64,000 nt of DNA from Streptomyces sp. CB01373 (GCF_002803075.1 NZ_NNBK01000008.1:247538-311537); one strand, 5' to 3'; shown: positions 17,899-26,659, counted from the stretch's first letter. The notes: generated by a model not told the origin, from the sequence alone. Numbers and translations: made by a program.

Positions 17899-19158
17899 TC
17901 AGAACATGTCCGGGCACCAAGGCCGCCTGGACGTACGCAGCAGGGCGTCGGCCCCACGGGCGGCGCCCGCTCGTTCTTCCCGGACCCGGCCCAGCGCGGC
18001 GAGCCGCACCGCCGACTCGTCGCCGAGCCACAGGGTCGCCAACTGCGCCACGTCCAGCGTCAGATCGGCGCTCCCGGTCGTCGGCGTACAGCTCACTCCG
18101 GCGGGCGACGCCTCGAGGCGCCAGCGCCCGCCGGCCATTCCGGCCGGATCCAGGACGTCGAGGATCAGCGTCCCCGTGCCCTCGTACGTCCGCGCCTCCA
18201 GGGCCCGACGGACGTCGAGGATCCGCACCCACAGCCAGTCCGCGTGCGTGGTCACGGTGGCGGCGCGCGGGTCGGGAAGGAAGTGGGGCAGCAGGTCGTC
18301 GGAGGCCCGCCAGCCGCTCTTGACCTTCATGATCCAGTCGATCGAGCACAGGTGGAGCCACAGCGAGCGCTCGGCGGCCGGGGTCACCGCGACGAGGTCC
18401 TTCACGGTGGCCGTGTTCAGCGGCTGCTTGGCGTCCGACCAGGTCTCGTCGCACTGGTACACCGCCAGCCCCTCGACCGTGCCGTCCGCGGCGCGGTAGA
18501 CGGCGTGGAAACGCTCGGTCCACCGGCTGGGGTCCGGGCGCACCACGCCGGTGCTGACCTGCCACCAGCGGTCGGAGCGGTCGACCGCACCGGGCTGGGC
18601 GCGGCGCAGCCGCTCGTGCAGCTCCGGGCCGAGCTTGCGTACGTCCTCCGCGTCCACGAGGTCGACCCGGCCGCCGTCCTCCGGCCCCGACCGGCGGGGG
18701 TCGAGGCCGGCCCGGGGCACGTCGATCGCCCACTCGGTCATCCAGGCGGCCGGACCGAAGCCGTAACGGCCGTAGATCGGGTACTCGGCGGCGATCAGGG
18801 TCGCCACGACGTCACCGCGCTCCTTCGCGGCCGCCAGGTCCTGGGCCATCATCCGGGTCAGCAGGCCGCGTCGGCGGTGGGTGGCGGTGACGCTGACGTT
18901 GGTTATCGCGTCGGCGGGAACGGTCGCCCCGCCGACGGCCGTGATCTCCTGCGGGAAGGACCGGAACGTCGCCACGCACCGGCCGGCGTCGAAGGCGCCG
19001 AGGGTGCGGGACGGCTCGACGTACGTGCGCAGGTCGGCGATCTCGGCCTCGGAGACGCCGGGGGGACGCAGGAAGCCGGTCTTCAGGGCGCGGCCCCAGT
19101 CGGGGATCTCGGCCTCGGTGATGGTCCGTACGTCGATGTCGGGGCTGGCGGCAGTCAT
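17899..19158 (-). CDS. Eis-like GNAT N-acetyltransferase with sterol-carrier-like C-terminal domain
   Basis: A 419-residue cytosolic acetyltransferase of the Eis family, which acetylates multiple amines (in mycobacteria aminoglycosides and peptides). The N-terminal GNAT domain has the acetyl-CoA segment [17 protein letters not shown] (about 86-102). A second degenerate GNAT region and a C-terminal SCP2-like domain (about 300-400, ending in the carboxylate used as catalytic base in Eis) follow. The length matches the family (about 400). The final residues CPDMF resemble the Eis C-terminus. The start is ATG at 19158. Confidence 0.88.
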   Translation of the reverse strand: MTAASPDIDVRTITEAEIPDWGRALKTGFLRPPGVSEAEIADLRTYVEPSRTLGAFDAGRCVATFRSFPQEITAVGGATVPADAITNVSVTATHRRRGLLTRMMAQDLAAAKERGDVVATLIAAEYPIYGRYGFGPAAWMTEWAIDVPRAGLDPRRSGPEDGGRVDLVDAEDVRKLGPELHERLRRAQPGAVDRSDRWWQVSTGVVRPDPSRWTERFHAVYRAADGTVEGLAVYQCDETWSDAKQPLNTATVKDLVAVTPAAERSLWLHLCSIDWIMKVKSGWRASDDLLPHFLPDPRAATVTTHADWLWVRILDVRRALEARTYEGTGTLILDVLDPAGMAGGRWRLEASPAGVSCTPTTGSADLTLDVAQLATLWLGDESAVRLAALGRVREERAGAARGADALLRTSRRPWCPDMF

Positions 19159-19244
19159 GGGCTGACAGTAGGGGCGCCGGGGGCGGGGTGTCGCGGTGTT
19201 TTCCTCCACCCCGCCGTCCCGCCCCTCGCGCCTCACGGACCGCG

Positions 19245-19910
19245 TCAGACGAGCAGGTCGTCGACCTGGGCCTCCCCTTCGCGGTACCTGCGGGCGATCT
19301 CCGTGCCGCATCCGTCGGCCGTGCGCTGCAACTGCTGCCGCCGCCCGGACACCTGCTGCTCGTACCGCACCAGCCGCCCCATCGCCGCGCCCAGCTCCCG
19401 GTCCGTACGCGCCCCGAGGTCCGACAACTCGACCTCGGCGAGCATCTCGGCGGCGAGCTGCCGGTACTCCTCCCCGTGCGGTGTGCCGAGCGTCACATGC
19501 CGGGCGGAGGAGCGCTGCCGGGCGGGCGCGTCCTTGAGGATCTCCGCGAGCCGCTCGACGACGGACCCCTGCTCGGGCGCGGACACCTGCCCGGCGCCCA
19601 GGACGGACTCCGGCCCGCGCCGGGCCAGCTCCGCGCGCAGGATGTCGATCCGCCCCTGGAGCAGCCGCCGTACGTAGCTCAGGTCGGCCTCGTCCCGCTG
19701 CGCCTGCCGGCGCAGCGCGCGCAGCTCCGGCAGGCTCAGCGCGGTCAGGTCGGGATGTGCGTACCCCGTGCCCGGAGAGCCGGGCCCGGGGTCCACGGAG
19801 GGCGGCCCGGGGCTGTCGGTGCGCTGCACCGGCGGCCGGTGGGCGTCGGCGACCTCCGCGAGGATCGGCGAGGCCGCCGCCGGGTGCCGCTCGGTACTCG
19901 ATGTGCTCAT
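19245..19910 (-). CDS. rsiG: RsiG (AmfC-like), c-di-GMP-dependent anti-sigma factor of WhiG
   Basis: A 221-residue protein with an unstructured N-terminus (about 1-50) and a helical core. It carries two copies of the c-di-GMP-binding motif E-x3-S-x2-R-x3-Q-x3-D, both intact. These are E74-S78-R81-Q85-D89 and E184-S188-R191-Q195-D199. In S. venezuelae RsiG bound to c-di-GMP sequesters the sporulation sigma factor WhiG; the gene was earlier called amfC. It lies divergent from dtd and near devA/devE, giving a cluster of developmental control genes. The start is ATG at 19910. Confidence 0.93.
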   Translation of the reverse strand: MSTSSTERHPAAASPILAEVADAHRPPVQRTDSPGPPSVDPGPGSPGTGYAHPDLTALSLPELRALRRQAQRDEADLSYVRRLLQGRIDILRAELARRGPESVLGAGQVSAPEQGSVVERLAEILKDAPARQRSSARHVTLGTPHGEEYRQLAAEMLAEVELSDLGARTDRELGAAMGRLVRYEQQVSGRRQQLQRTADGCGTEIARRYREGEAQVDDLLV

Positions 19911-20082
19911 GGCGCCTCAACCGTCCCCTCGACCGGCGCGTACGACAGCATCGTGCCACCCTGAGTGGCCATGATGTGACCGAGTGCGCCCGATCGGCCC
20001 CGGATGGAGGGTTACGGAGCGGAAAGAAGCACGATATGGCCCCCTCACGGCACCCGGACGGCCGAGAGGCATCATGGTCGGC

Positions 20083-20508
20083 ATGCGAGCGGTGGTGCAG
20101 AGGGTGGACGGCGCGAGCGTCGTCGTGGACGGCGAGACGGTGGGGGCCATCGACGGCGAGGGGCTGTGCGTCCTCGTCGGGGTCACCCACGAGGACACCA
20201 AGGAGAAGGCGGCGCAACTGGCCCGCAAGCTCTGGTCGGTCCGCATGCTGCACGACGAGAAGTCGTGCAGCGACACCGGCGCCCCGCTGCTGGTCATCAG
20301 CCAGTTCACGCTGTACGGCGACGCCCGCAAGGGCCGCCGCCCCACCTGGAACGCGGCCGCGCCCGGCGAGGTCGCCGAGCCGCTGGTGGACGAGGTGGTC
20401 GCGCGGCTGCGCTCCCTGGGCGCGACGGTGGCGACGGGCCGGTTCGGCGCGCGGATGCGGGTGTCGCTGACGAACGACGGCCCGTTCACCGTCCTGCTGG
20501 AGGTGTGA
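20083..20508 (+). CDS. dtd: D-aminoacyl-tRNA deacylase
   Basis: A 141-residue cytosolic enzyme removing D-amino acids (and Gly from tRNA-Ala) from mischarged t[11 protein letters not shown] opens the protein, and the active-site segments are [15 protein letters not shown] (about 77-91) and [11 protein letters not shown] at the C-terminus (the cross-subunit Gly-Pro type motif). Length matches the family. The ATG at 20083 gives the usual N-terminus. An ATG at 20074, with GAGAGG 4 bases upstream, would add three residues. It converges on ygfZ. Confidence 0.95.
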   Translation: MRAVVQRVDGASVVVDGETVGAIDGEGLCVLVGVTHEDTKEKAAQLARKLWSVRMLHDEKSCSDTGAPLLVISQFTLYGDARKGRRPTWNAAAPGEVAEPLVDEVVARLRSLGATVATGRFGARMRVSLTNDGPFTVLLEV

Positions 20509-20551
20509 ACCGGCAGGTGTGAGCCTCGGTGACCTGTGAGCCGCGGGGAGG

Positions 20552-21517
20552 CTACGGCTCCACGACCACTTCCTGCGCGGCCGCCGTCTCGCCCGCCATC
20601 AGCCGTGCGTCCACCGGGACGTTCCGCTTGACCAGGGCGAGCGCGACCGGGCCGAGCTCGTAGTGCCGTACGGACGTGGTGATGAAGCCGATCTTGCGGC
20701 CGTCCGGGCCGTCGTCGGCGAGGCGGATCTCGGTGCCGGCCACCGGCAGGTGGACCTCGCTGCCGTCGAGGTGCAGGAAGACCAGGCGGCGCGGCGGCTT
20801 GCCCAGGTTCTGCACCCGGGCCACGGTCTCCTGACCCCGGTAGCAGCCCTTCTGGAGGTGCACGGCCGTGCCGATCCAGCCCAGCTCGTGCGGGATCGTG
20901 CGGTGGTCGGTCTCGAAGCCGAGCCGGGGCCGGTGCTGCTCCACCCGCAGGGCCTCGTGGGCGAGGATCCCGGCCGGCGGACCCGCCTGGCCGGCGTAGG
21001 ACTCCAGGTCCGCGCGGGGCAGGAAGAGGTCGCGGCCGTAGGCGGTCTCGCGGACGACGACCCCTTCGGGCACCTCGGCGATCGAACCGGCCGGCAGGTG
21101 CACGACGGCGAAGTCGGCGGTGCGGTCGGCGACCTCGACCCGGTAGAAGAACTTCATCGACTCCAGGTAGGCGATCAGCTCCTCCTGGGTGCCGGGCTCG
21201 ACATGCGCCCAGACCGTCTCGCCGTCGTCGACCAGATAGAGCGCGTGCTCGATGTGGCCGTGCGCGGACAGGACCAGCGCCTCGGTGGCACGGCCGGCAG
21301 GCAGGTCGCTGACGTGCTGGGTGAGCAGCAGGTGCAGCCAGCTCAGCCGGTCCTCGCCGGAGACGGTGACGACACCGCGGTGCGAGAGGTCGACGAATCC
21401 GGTGCCGTCCGCGAGGGCGCGCTGCTCGCGGAACAGGTCGCCGTAGTGGGCGGCGACGCCTTCGTCCACACCCTCGGCCGGAACGGCGCCGGGCAGGGAC
21501 AGCAGGGGGCTCTTCAT
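20552..21517 (-). CDS. ygfZ: YgfZ/GcvT-like folate-binding protein (Fe-S cluster maintenance)
   Basis: A 321-residue folate-dependent protein supporting iron-sulfur enzymes. It has a GcvT-type fold with the diagnostic KGCYRGQE motif (near residue 225) used by YgfZ proteins, plus [18 protein letters not shown] near the N-terminus. It lacks aminomethyltransferase catalytic features, so it is not GcvT proper. The start ATG at 21517 lies 11 bases after the nur stop, so nur and ygfZ probably share a transcript. Confidence 0.88.
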   Translation of the reverse strand: MKSPLLSLPGAVPAEGVDEGVAAHYGDLFREQRALADGTGFVDLSHRGVVTVSGEDRLSWLHLLLTQHVSDLPAGRATEALVLSAHGHIEHALYLVDDGETVWAHVEPGTQEELIAYLESMKFFYRVEVADRTADFAVVHLPAGSIAEVPEGVVVRETAYGRDLFLPRADLESYAGQAGPPAGILAHEALRVEQHRPRLGFETDHRTIPHELGWIGTAVHLQKGCYRGQETVARVQNLGKPPRRLVFLHLDGSEVHLPVAGTEIRLADDGPDGRKIGFITTSVRHYELGPVALALVKRNVPVDARLMAGETAAAQEVVVEP

Positions 21518-21527
21518 GAACACAAGC

Positions 21528-21998
21528 CTACGACTCGGTACTTGCACTCCTGCCGGCCGAGGCGCCCGAAGCCGCCGCGGCCTTGCCCGCGCAGTCCGCG
21601 CACCGCCCGAAGATCGCGAAGTGCTTCATGTCGGTGTCGAAGCCGAACTGCTCCCGCAGCTTGGCGGTGAACTCGGCCGCCACCGACAGATCCGCCTCGA
21701 TCACGTTCGTGCAGTCCCGGCAGACCAGATGGATGTGGTGGTGCCGGTCCGCCAGGTGATACGTCGGCGCCCCGTGCCCCAGATGGGCATGGCTGACCAG
21801 CCCGAGCTCCTCAAGGAGCTCCAGGGTCCGGTACACGGTGGAGATGTTCACCCCCGACGCGGTCTTCCTCACCTCGCCGAGGATGTCGTCGGGCGTCGCG
21901 TGCTCCAGGCTGTCGACGGCTTCGAGCACGAGTTGCCGCTGCGGGGTCAGCCGGTAGCCACGCTGCCGCAGATCACTCTTCCAGTCGGTGCTCACCAC
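21528..21998 (-). CDS. nur: Nickel-responsive Fur-family repressor Nur
   Basis: A 156-residue Fur-family regulator that in S. coelicolor represses nickel uptake and the Fe superoxide dismutase gene when nickel is bound. The winged HTH is at about 8-80. All ligands I recall from the solved Nur structure are present: His33, His86, His88 and His90 (M-site) and His70, His72 and His126 (Ni-site), plus the Cys pairs 93/96 and 133/136. The Ala/Ser-rich tail (about 137-156) is longer than in S. coelicolor. The start is GTG at 21998. A long inverted repeat lies 12-55 bp upstream. Confidence 0.93.
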   Translation of the reverse strand: MVSTDWKSDLRQRGYRLTPQRQLVLEAVDSLEHATPDDILGEVRKTASGVNISTVYRTLELLEELGLVSHAHLGHGAPTYHLADRHHHIHLVCRDCTNVIEADLSVAAEFTAKLREQFGFDTDMKHFAIFGRCADCAGKAAAASGASAGRSASTES

Positions 21999-22009
21999 AC
22001 CCCAAGTCT

Positions 22010-22053
22010 AGGGTCTTCCGTTTGGATCAGGTCTGATCCGAACGAGAGACCCT
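22010..22053. promoter_or_regulatory. 44-bp near-perfect inverted repeat upstream of nur (operator and/or terminator)
   Basis: The 21-base arms (22010-22030 and 22033-22053) match at 18 of 21 positions around a GT centre. The inner GGATCAG-GT-CTGATCC is a perfect 16-bp palindrome. It lies between the stop of the nitrobindin-like gene (22081) and the nur start (21998), so it could be a terminator of the former, an operator of the latter, or both. There is no U-tract. Confidence 0.65.
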
Positions 22054-22080
22054 GGGACCAGGGCCGTAAGCCGGCCGGGC

Positions 22081-22656
22081 TCACTTGAAGAAGGCGATCC
22101 CGTCGTCCGGGAGGTCGTCCGGGAGGGCCTTGGCCCAGCGTTCGACATCCTCGGGGGTGACGACCTTCTTCAGGTGGGCGGACATGTAGGGGCGCAGCTC
22201 GACGTCCGGGGTCTGCTTCTCGCCGACCCACATCAGGTCGCTCTTGACGTAGCCGTACAGCCGCTTGCCACCGGTGTAGGGGCGGGAGGCGGCGGTGCGG
22301 GCGACCGCGTCGGTGACCAGCTCGATCTGCGGCTTCTTGTGCGCCAGCTCGCCGTACCAGATCTCGATGACGCCGTCGTCGCGGGTCATCGTGACCTCGA
22401 CCTTGCGGTCGGCGTCGATCCGCCAGAAGCCGGACTCGGACTCGAGCGGCTTCACCTTGTTGCCGTCGTTGTCCAGCACCCAGGTGCGGGAGTGGTACTC
22501 GAGGAAGTCCCGGCCGTCGTGGGTGAAGCTGAGCTCCTGGCCGAAGTTGCACCTCTCGGCGCCCGGGAAGTCGTGCACGCCTGCGCCGGCCCAGTCACCG
22601 AGCAGGAAGGCGAGGGGGACGAGGTCCTTGTGGAGGTCGGACGGGATCTCGATCAT
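22081..22656 (-). CDS. Nitrobindin-like heme-binding beta-barrel protein
   Basis: A 191-residue cytosolic protein of the FABP-like/nitrobindin (THAP4 C-terminal) family, which binds ferric heme and can isomerise peroxynitrite. The N-terminal LLGDWAGAGVHDFPG matches the family G-x-W-x-G-x-G motif (about 19-31). A run of beta-strands follows. A C-terminal PYMSAHLKKV segment (about 160) holds a His in the position expected for the proximal heme ligand. Start ATG 22656 with GAGGAA upstream. It sits upstream of nur in the same direction. Confidence 0.85.
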   Translation of the reverse strand: MIEIPSDLHKDLVPLAFLLGDWAGAGVHDFPGAERCNFGQELSFTHDGRDFLEYHSRTWVLDNDGNKVKPLESESGFWRIDADRKVEVTMTRDDGVIEIWYGELAHKKPQIELVTDAVARTAASRPYTGGKRLYGYVKSDLMWVGEKQTPDVELRPYMSAHLKKVVTPEDVERWAKALPDDLPDDGIAFFK

Positions 22657-22678
22657 GAGCGGCGATTCCTCTTCGGGG

Positions 22679-22777
22679 TCAGCGCTGGCCCTGGTACAGC
22701 TTCTTCACGGTCAGGTAGGCGAAGGCGAGAACGCCGACGCAGACCAGGACCAGCAGGGTTTCGAAGAAGATCTCCAC
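22679..22777 (-). CDS. Conserved 32-residue single-span membrane protein
   Basis: A tiny ORF starting GTG at 22777 with GAGGAG 7 bases upstream. It encodes 32 residues: VEIFFETLL, a hydrophobic core of about 20 residues (LVLVCVGVLAFAYLTV) and a basic tail KKLYQGQR. It ends 22 bases before the nitrobindin-like start, so they are probably cotranscribed. The strong ribosome site, membrane-span composition and positive C-terminus support a real small protein. The function is unknown. Confidence 0.72.
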   Translation of the reverse strand: MEIFFETLLVLVCVGVLAFAYLTVKKLYQGQR

Positions 22778-22815
22778 GGGGTGCTCCTCGGTTGAGCAGG
22801 TGCGGTATGTGCACA

Positions 22816-22852
22816 GGGCCGGACCCCAGCTTAGTCGGCCGGGGTCCGGCCC
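22816..22852 (-). terminator. Intrinsic terminator of the three-gene exported-protein operon
   Basis: Arms GGGCCGGACCCC (22816-22827) and GGGGTCCGGCCC (22841-22852) are perfectly complementary over 12 bp with a 13-base loop. It lies 25 bp beyond the stop of the last gene of the leftward operon (22877). Confidence 0.8.
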
Positions 22853-22876
22853 TCTTGGTGAGGTGCGCCCACCTCG

Positions 22877-23737
22877 TCAGGCGAGCAGCTCGCTCTGCAG
22901 GATCACCGTCTGCTGGAAGGGGACGGCGGGCGCGGTGCCCTTGCGGGTCTGGAGGACGACCGCGAGGGTGTCGCCCGCCGACAGGTACGCCTGGCGCACC
23001 TGTTCGGCGCCGTACGGCTTGGCCTCGGCGTAGACGGAGTACCCGATGTCGTCGACCTCGGCCCGGGCCGGAAAGTCCTCGTCGAAAACGGAAACCGCGG
23101 CTCCGCGCACCTGGTGGGCCGGACCGTCGTACGCGGTGATCCCCGTATCGCTTCCGACCAGGTGGTCCACGAGCGCGGCACTGTTGAACTGGAGCAGGTA
23201 GATCCGTGTGTGCGTGCCGTCCCGCATGGTCCAGCCACGGGCCGCGATGTGCCGCAGACCGTGGTCGGTCAGCTGCTGCCCGAACTTCTTCCGGTCGCTC
23301 TGCCGCGCGTACTCCGCGAGGAAGTCCTTCGTCCCCAGCCAGCCGTCAGTGCCGCGCAGGGTTTTGTCCTCGCGGGCCCCCGCGGGCGCGGGCAGCACGA
23401 GGGCCCGCAGGTCGGCGTGGTGCGCCCAGGCCTTGTTGGACGCGGCGAACGGAGCGGGGCTGCCGGACGGCAGCGGCGGTCCGACGATCCGCGGGTAGTC
23501 CCAGCGCCCGTCCGAGGAGGTGGCGAGTCCCGGTACGTCCGTGCGGTCCATGCCGGTGACGCCGTACGCCGTCCCCGCCCCGGCCGCCGCGAACACGACG
23601 GCGGCCGCGGTCCAGCGGAGTACCGCCCGCAGTCCCCGCCGGTCTCGCCGGGGCTCGGGCTCCGGGAGGACAACGGCGGCCGGCGGCACGTCCGGCACCG
23701 GTGGTGCGGCGGTCACGGGTGTCTGCTGCTCGGTCAT
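22877..23737 (-). CDS. Single-span exported protein, paralogue in a three-gene operon (third gene)
   Basis: A 286-residue protein with a Pro-rich cytoplasmic N-terminus, one membrane segment (about 37-60, AVLRWTAAAVVFAAAGAGTAYGV) and an extracellular domain. LRALVLPAPAGAR and DGWL segments match the first gene of the operon (24585-25439). I do not recognise a catalytic motif. Its ATG overlaps the previous stop by 4 bases (ATGA). Function unknown; the family looks like a streptomycete lineage-specific set of secreted or anchored proteins. Confidence 0.8.
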   Translation of the reverse strand: MTEQQTPVTAAPPVPDVPPAAVVLPEPEPRRDRRGLRAVLRWTAAAVVFAAAGAGTAYGVTGMDRTDVPGLATSSDGRWDYPRIVGPPLPSGSPAPFAASNKAWAHHADLRALVLPAPAGAREDKTLRGTDGWLGTKDFLAEYARQSDRKKFGQQLTDHGLRHIAARGWTMRDGTHTRIYLLQFNSAALVDHLVGSDTGITAYDGPAHQVRGAAVSVFDEDFPARAEVDDIGYSVYAEAKPYGAEQVRQAYLSAGDTLAVVLQTRKGTAPAVPFQQTVILQSELLA

Positions 23738-24588
23738 ACGGCCTTCCCCGGGTCCTTGATGCGGTCGAGCTGGTCGCGGAGCAACCGGGCCACGCCCTTC
23801 TTGTCCAGCGGCTTGACCCCGTAAGCGGTGGCACTGACCAGGACGTCGCCCTCGTAAGCGGAGCAGCTCACGAAGTCGATCTTCCCGCCGGAGTCCGCGG
23901 GCGGCAGGAAGCAGCGGGCGTTGCGGTGGCCCTCGATCCGGGGCCCCGCCCGGAAGATCTTCATCGCGGCGAGGAACTCCTGCTGGGCGACCGCGATGGA
24001 GCGCACGGTCCCCCGGTTCTCCATCCGGGACAGCACGATCTCGACAGCGAAGGCTTCGTCGACATCCGCCCCGAGGCGCCCCGGGTCCTCGACGCTGAGG
24101 TAGCTGCGCATGGCCATGCCCGTGATGTGCTGCTTGTCGATCTGCTTCTCCAGCAGCCGCCGCTGGGAACGCGGCAGGTTCCGCAGCGTCTCCTTGCGCA
24201 GTGCGACGGCCTGCGCTCCGCTCAGTTCGGCGTCGGCACCGTACGCGCCGAGGTCCGGGCCGCGCCCGTATCCGTTCGTGCCGTAGGGCAGCAGCATCGC
24301 CTTCAGGCCGGTGTCCTCGGGCTGCTCGCCCTCAGCCACCGCGTGGGGCAGGCGCCAGACGGGTTCGCCGGGGTCCCGGTCGGCGCCGCGGACGGTGACC
24401 GCGGTGAAACCGATGCCGCCGGCGAGCGCGGCGAGCAGCACGACGCATCCGGCGACCAGCCCGGCGCGGCGGCGCCGGGAGGACGCGACGGCCGGCTCCG
24501 GCGGTGGCACCGGCACGGTCCGCGGCGCGGGTCCGACGGGTCCGGCCTCGCCGGACGGACCGGCCTCCGTGCTCGGGTCCTCGCTCAC
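23734..24588 (-). CDS. Single-span exported protein, diverged paralogue (second gene)
   Basis: A 284-residue protein. A Pro/Gly-rich N-terminus precedes one membrane span (about 41-66), then an extracellular region with LKAMLLPYGTNGYG, reminiscent of the LR-LLLP start of its neighbours' domains but more diverged. Two Cys (in ARCFLPP and VSCSAYEGD) could form a disulfide outside the cell. ATGA overlaps tie it to both neighbours. Function unknown. Confidence 0.8.
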   Translation of the reverse strand: MSEDPSTEAGPSGEAGPVGPAPRTVPVPPPEPAVASSRRRRAGLVAGCVVLLAALAGGIGFTAVTVRGADRDPGEPVWRLPHAVAEGEQPEDTGLKAMLLPYGTNGYGRGPDLGAYGADAELSGAQAVALRKETLRNLPRSQRRLLEKQIDKQHITGMAMRSYLSVEDPGRLGADVDEAFAVEIVLSRMENRGTVRSIAVAQQEFLAAMKIFRAGPRIEGHRNARCFLPPADSGGKIDFVSCSAYEGDVLVSATAYGVKPLDKKGVARLLRDQLDRIKDPGKAV

Positions 24589-25439
24589 AGCCGCCCCACC
24601 TGCCGTTCGGCCAGGCTCATGATCTCCTTCTTGGACACGGGCTTGGTGTCGTAGACGTAGATGTCCATCGCGATGTCGCCGCGCCAGGCGTGCGCCTCCG
24701 CCGAGTACACGGGGAGGTAGCCCGGCTTCCGGTCGGGCGTGCTGTCCACGTACGCCCTGCCGTCACCCGTGCCGGGAACGGGCCAACTGCGGTTGCCCGA
24801 GTCGCGCTCGGCCCAGTACGTCCCGTTGTCCATCTGCTCGATGGCGGCCACGTCCTCCTCCTGGTGGTACTGCACGAGGTGGATCTCGACGGAGTGCGTG
24901 TCGTTGGTCCGCCACGTGGTGACCGCGGCGCGGCGGAACTCGCTCTTGACCTGGTTCTGGAAGGCCACCTCCGGTCTTTTGTAGGTGCCCGCGTACTCGG
25001 CGAGGCTCAGCCAGCCGTCGTGGCCCGGCGGGAACGGGACGTCCCGCGCGCCGCTCGGCCGCGGGAGCAGCAGCTTGCGCAGGTCGCCGTCGGTCCGTAC
25101 ACGACGGTCCTGGGCGGCCGAAAGGGGTTCCGGAGCAGGGCCCTTCGCCCGCGCGAGCGTGGGCTGCGAGAGGGAGGGCAGCCGGGTGGGTTCACGGTCG
25201 GCCTGGATCAGATAACCGGTGCAGGTGCCGGCCACGGCGCCGAGGACGGCGGCGGTGGCGACGAGCAGCACGGTACGGCCGCGTCGGCGGGCGCGGGGTG
25301 CGACCGCCGGCTCCTCCGGGGCGTTCGGCGCATCCGGTGCCGCGAGCGCTTGCCGCGCCTCGGGTGCTTCCTGCACCTCAGGCGGTTCCTGCACCCCGGG
25401 TACTGCGGTTGACGGTTCGGATCTTTCGGGTACTTCCAA
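24585..25439 (-). CDS. Single-span exported protein, first gene of the operon (TTG start)
   Basis: A 284-residue protein. A Pro/Ala/Glu-rich cytoplasmic part (about 1-60) precedes one membrane span (about 65-90, TVLLVATAAVLGAVAGTCTGYL). The extracellular domain carries LRKLLLPRPSGAR, GHDGWLSLAEYAGTY and VEIHLVQYHQEED segments shared with the third gene. The TTG at 25439 is chosen because a GGGGGGAA ribosome site lies 4-5 bases upstream. It starts an ATGA-coupled operon of three and is divergent from the DsrE-like gene. Function unknown. Confidence 0.78.
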   Translation of the reverse strand: MEVPERSEPSTAVPGVQEPPEVQEAPEARQALAAPDAPNAPEEPAVAPRARRRGRTVLLVATAAVLGAVAGTCTGYLIQADREPTRLPSLSQPTLARAKGPAPEPLSAAQDRRVRTDGDLRKLLLPRPSGARDVPFPPGHDGWLSLAEYAGTYKRPEVAFQNQVKSEFRRAAVTTWRTNDTHSVEIHLVQYHQEEDVAAIEQMDNGTYWAERDSGNRSWPVPGTGDGRAYVDSTPDRKPGYLPVYSAEAHAWRGDIAMDIYVYDTKPVSKKEIMSLAERQVGRL

Positions 25440-25541
25440 GACGTTCCCCCCAGAACGGGAAGCGCGCCTTCCGTATGCGCGCTCCCCGGGAGACTCACGG
25501 ATGACGTCCGTGGTTGCAAGGGAGTTGTTTACGATTCGGGC

Positions 25542-25904
25542 ATGGCGAAGAAGCTGGTGATCAAGGTGACCGCGGGGGCGGACGCTCCCGAGCGGTGCTC
25601 TCAGGCGTTCACGGTCGCGGCGGTGGCCGCGGCCAGCGGGGTGGAGGTCTCCCTGTGGCTGACCGGGGAGTCGTCCTGGTTCGCGCTGCCGGGCCGGGCC
25701 GCCGAGTTCGAGCTGCCGCACGCCGCTGCGCTGCCCGACCTGATCGAGTCGATCCTCGCGGCCGGCCGTCTCACCCTGTGCACCCAGTGCGCGGCCCGCC
25801 GGGACATCACGGAGAAGGACGTCATCGAGGGCGTGCGGATCGCGGGCGCGCAGGTCTTCGTGCAGGAGGCCCTGGCCGACGGTACGCAGGCGCTCGTCTA
25901 CTGA
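25542..25904 (+). CDS. DsrE family protein
   Basis: A 120-residue cytosolic alpha/beta protein of the DsrE/DsrF-like family, associated with sulfur relay. It opens MAKKLVIKVTAGADAPERCSQAF and has a strongly conserved CTQCAARRD segment (about 80-88), which could carry a persulfide. The nearby cysA-sseC sulfurtransferase operon strengthens a sulfur-transfer role, but partners are not known. The ATG at 25542 lacks a clear Shine-Dalgarno. Confidence 0.85.
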   Translation: MAKKLVIKVTAGADAPERCSQAFTVAAVAAASGVEVSLWLTGESSWFALPGRAAEFELPHAAALPDLIESILAAGRLTLCTQCAARRDITEKDVIEGVRIAGAQVFVQEALADGTQALVY

Positions 25905-25920
25905 GAGATCTCTCCGGAGG

Positions 25921-26178
25921 CTAGTGGCGCTTCTTGCCGTCCAGTTCGTCCCACCACTCGTCGGACTTGGGGTCGCCGGACGGATCGTCCCACCAGCGGT
26001 CCTCGGGGCCGCGCCGGTTGGCGACCATCGCGGCGACCGGCGGGATCACCATGGCGACCAGGCACATGCCGACGGCGGCGGGGACCGACCAGATGCGCAC
26101 GACGCCCCACGCCAGGACGAACAGCCCGACGCAGATCCCCATCATGGCGAAGTACACATGCCGACGTCGTGCGTACAT
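25921..26178 (-). CDS. DUF3099 small membrane protein
   Basis: An 85-residue membrane protein. A basic N-terminus (MYARRRH) is followed by two spans (about 10-27 and 31-51) and an acidic Trp-rich tail (DRWWDDP, DEWWDEL) ending in KKRH. The family is actinobacterial and without known function. GGAGGT directly abuts the ATG at 26178, an unusually short spacing, so initiation may be inefficient or start elsewhere. It converges on the DsrE gene with 16 bases between stops. Confidence 0.78.
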   Translation of the reverse strand: MYARRRHVYFAMMGICVGLFVLAWGVVRIWSVPAAVGMCLVAMVIPPVAAMVANRRGPEDRWWDDPSGDPKSDEWWDELDGKKRH

Positions 26179-26230
26179 ACCTCCAGGGTAGGTCCGTACG
26201 GGCCTGCCGTGCGGGGGCGGGAACGCCGGA

Positions 26231-26271
26231 AGGGCCGCGCCCCGGGTGTCCAACCCGTGGGGCGCGGCCCT
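26231..26271 (-). terminator. Intrinsic terminator after sseC-cysA
   Basis: Arms AGGGCCGCGCCCC (26231-26243) and GGGGCGCGGCCCT (26259-26271) pair perfectly over 13 bp with a 15-base loop. It lies 50 bp beyond the stop at 26323 of the leftward sulfurtransferase operon. Confidence 0.82.
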
Positions 26272-26322
26272 TCGGCCGTACCGTGCCCGGAACCGCCCGC
26301 GCGGACCGTCCGGGCAGACCGC

Positions 26323-26610
26323 TCAGACGGCGATCGCGACCTCCGCGAGGCCGCCCTGCTGGGCGACGACCGTGCGGTCGGCGCTGGCGCCGGGGACGAG
26401 GGCGCGGACGGTCCAGGTGCCCTCGGCCGCGTAGAACCGGAACTGGCCCGTGGCGGAGGTGGGGACCTCCGCGGTGAACTCGCCGGTCGAGTCCAGCAGA
26501 CGGACGTAGCCCGTCACCGGCTCGCCGTCGCGGGTCACCTGACCCTGGATCGTGGTCTCACCGGGCTTGATCGTCGAGGCGTCCGGGCCGCCGGCCTTCG
26601 CTCCACACAT
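26323..26610 (-). CDS. sseC: DUF1416 protein (SseC-like)
   Basis: A 95-residue beta-rich protein beginning MCGAKAGGPD and carrying an Ig/transthyretin-like segment (GQVTRDGEPVTGYVRLLD, FRFYAAEGTWTVRAL). Mycobacteria have the same gene (sseC) immediately next to cysA2/cysA3 thiosulfate sulfurtransferases, as here. Its Cys2 is conserved and may accept sulfane sulfur; that is inference. The ATG at 26610 has GGAGAAG upstream and follows the cysA stop by 49 bases, so they form one operon. Confidence 0.87.
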   Translation of the reverse strand: MCGAKAGGPDASTIKPGETTIQGQVTRDGEPVTGYVRLLDSTGEFTAEVPTSATGQFRFYAAEGTWTVRALVPGASADRTVVAQQGGLAEVAIAV

Positions 26611-26659
26611 GTGCTTCTCCAGAGGTTCGATGAGGTCGAAACGGTCTGAGCCGTCGTGC

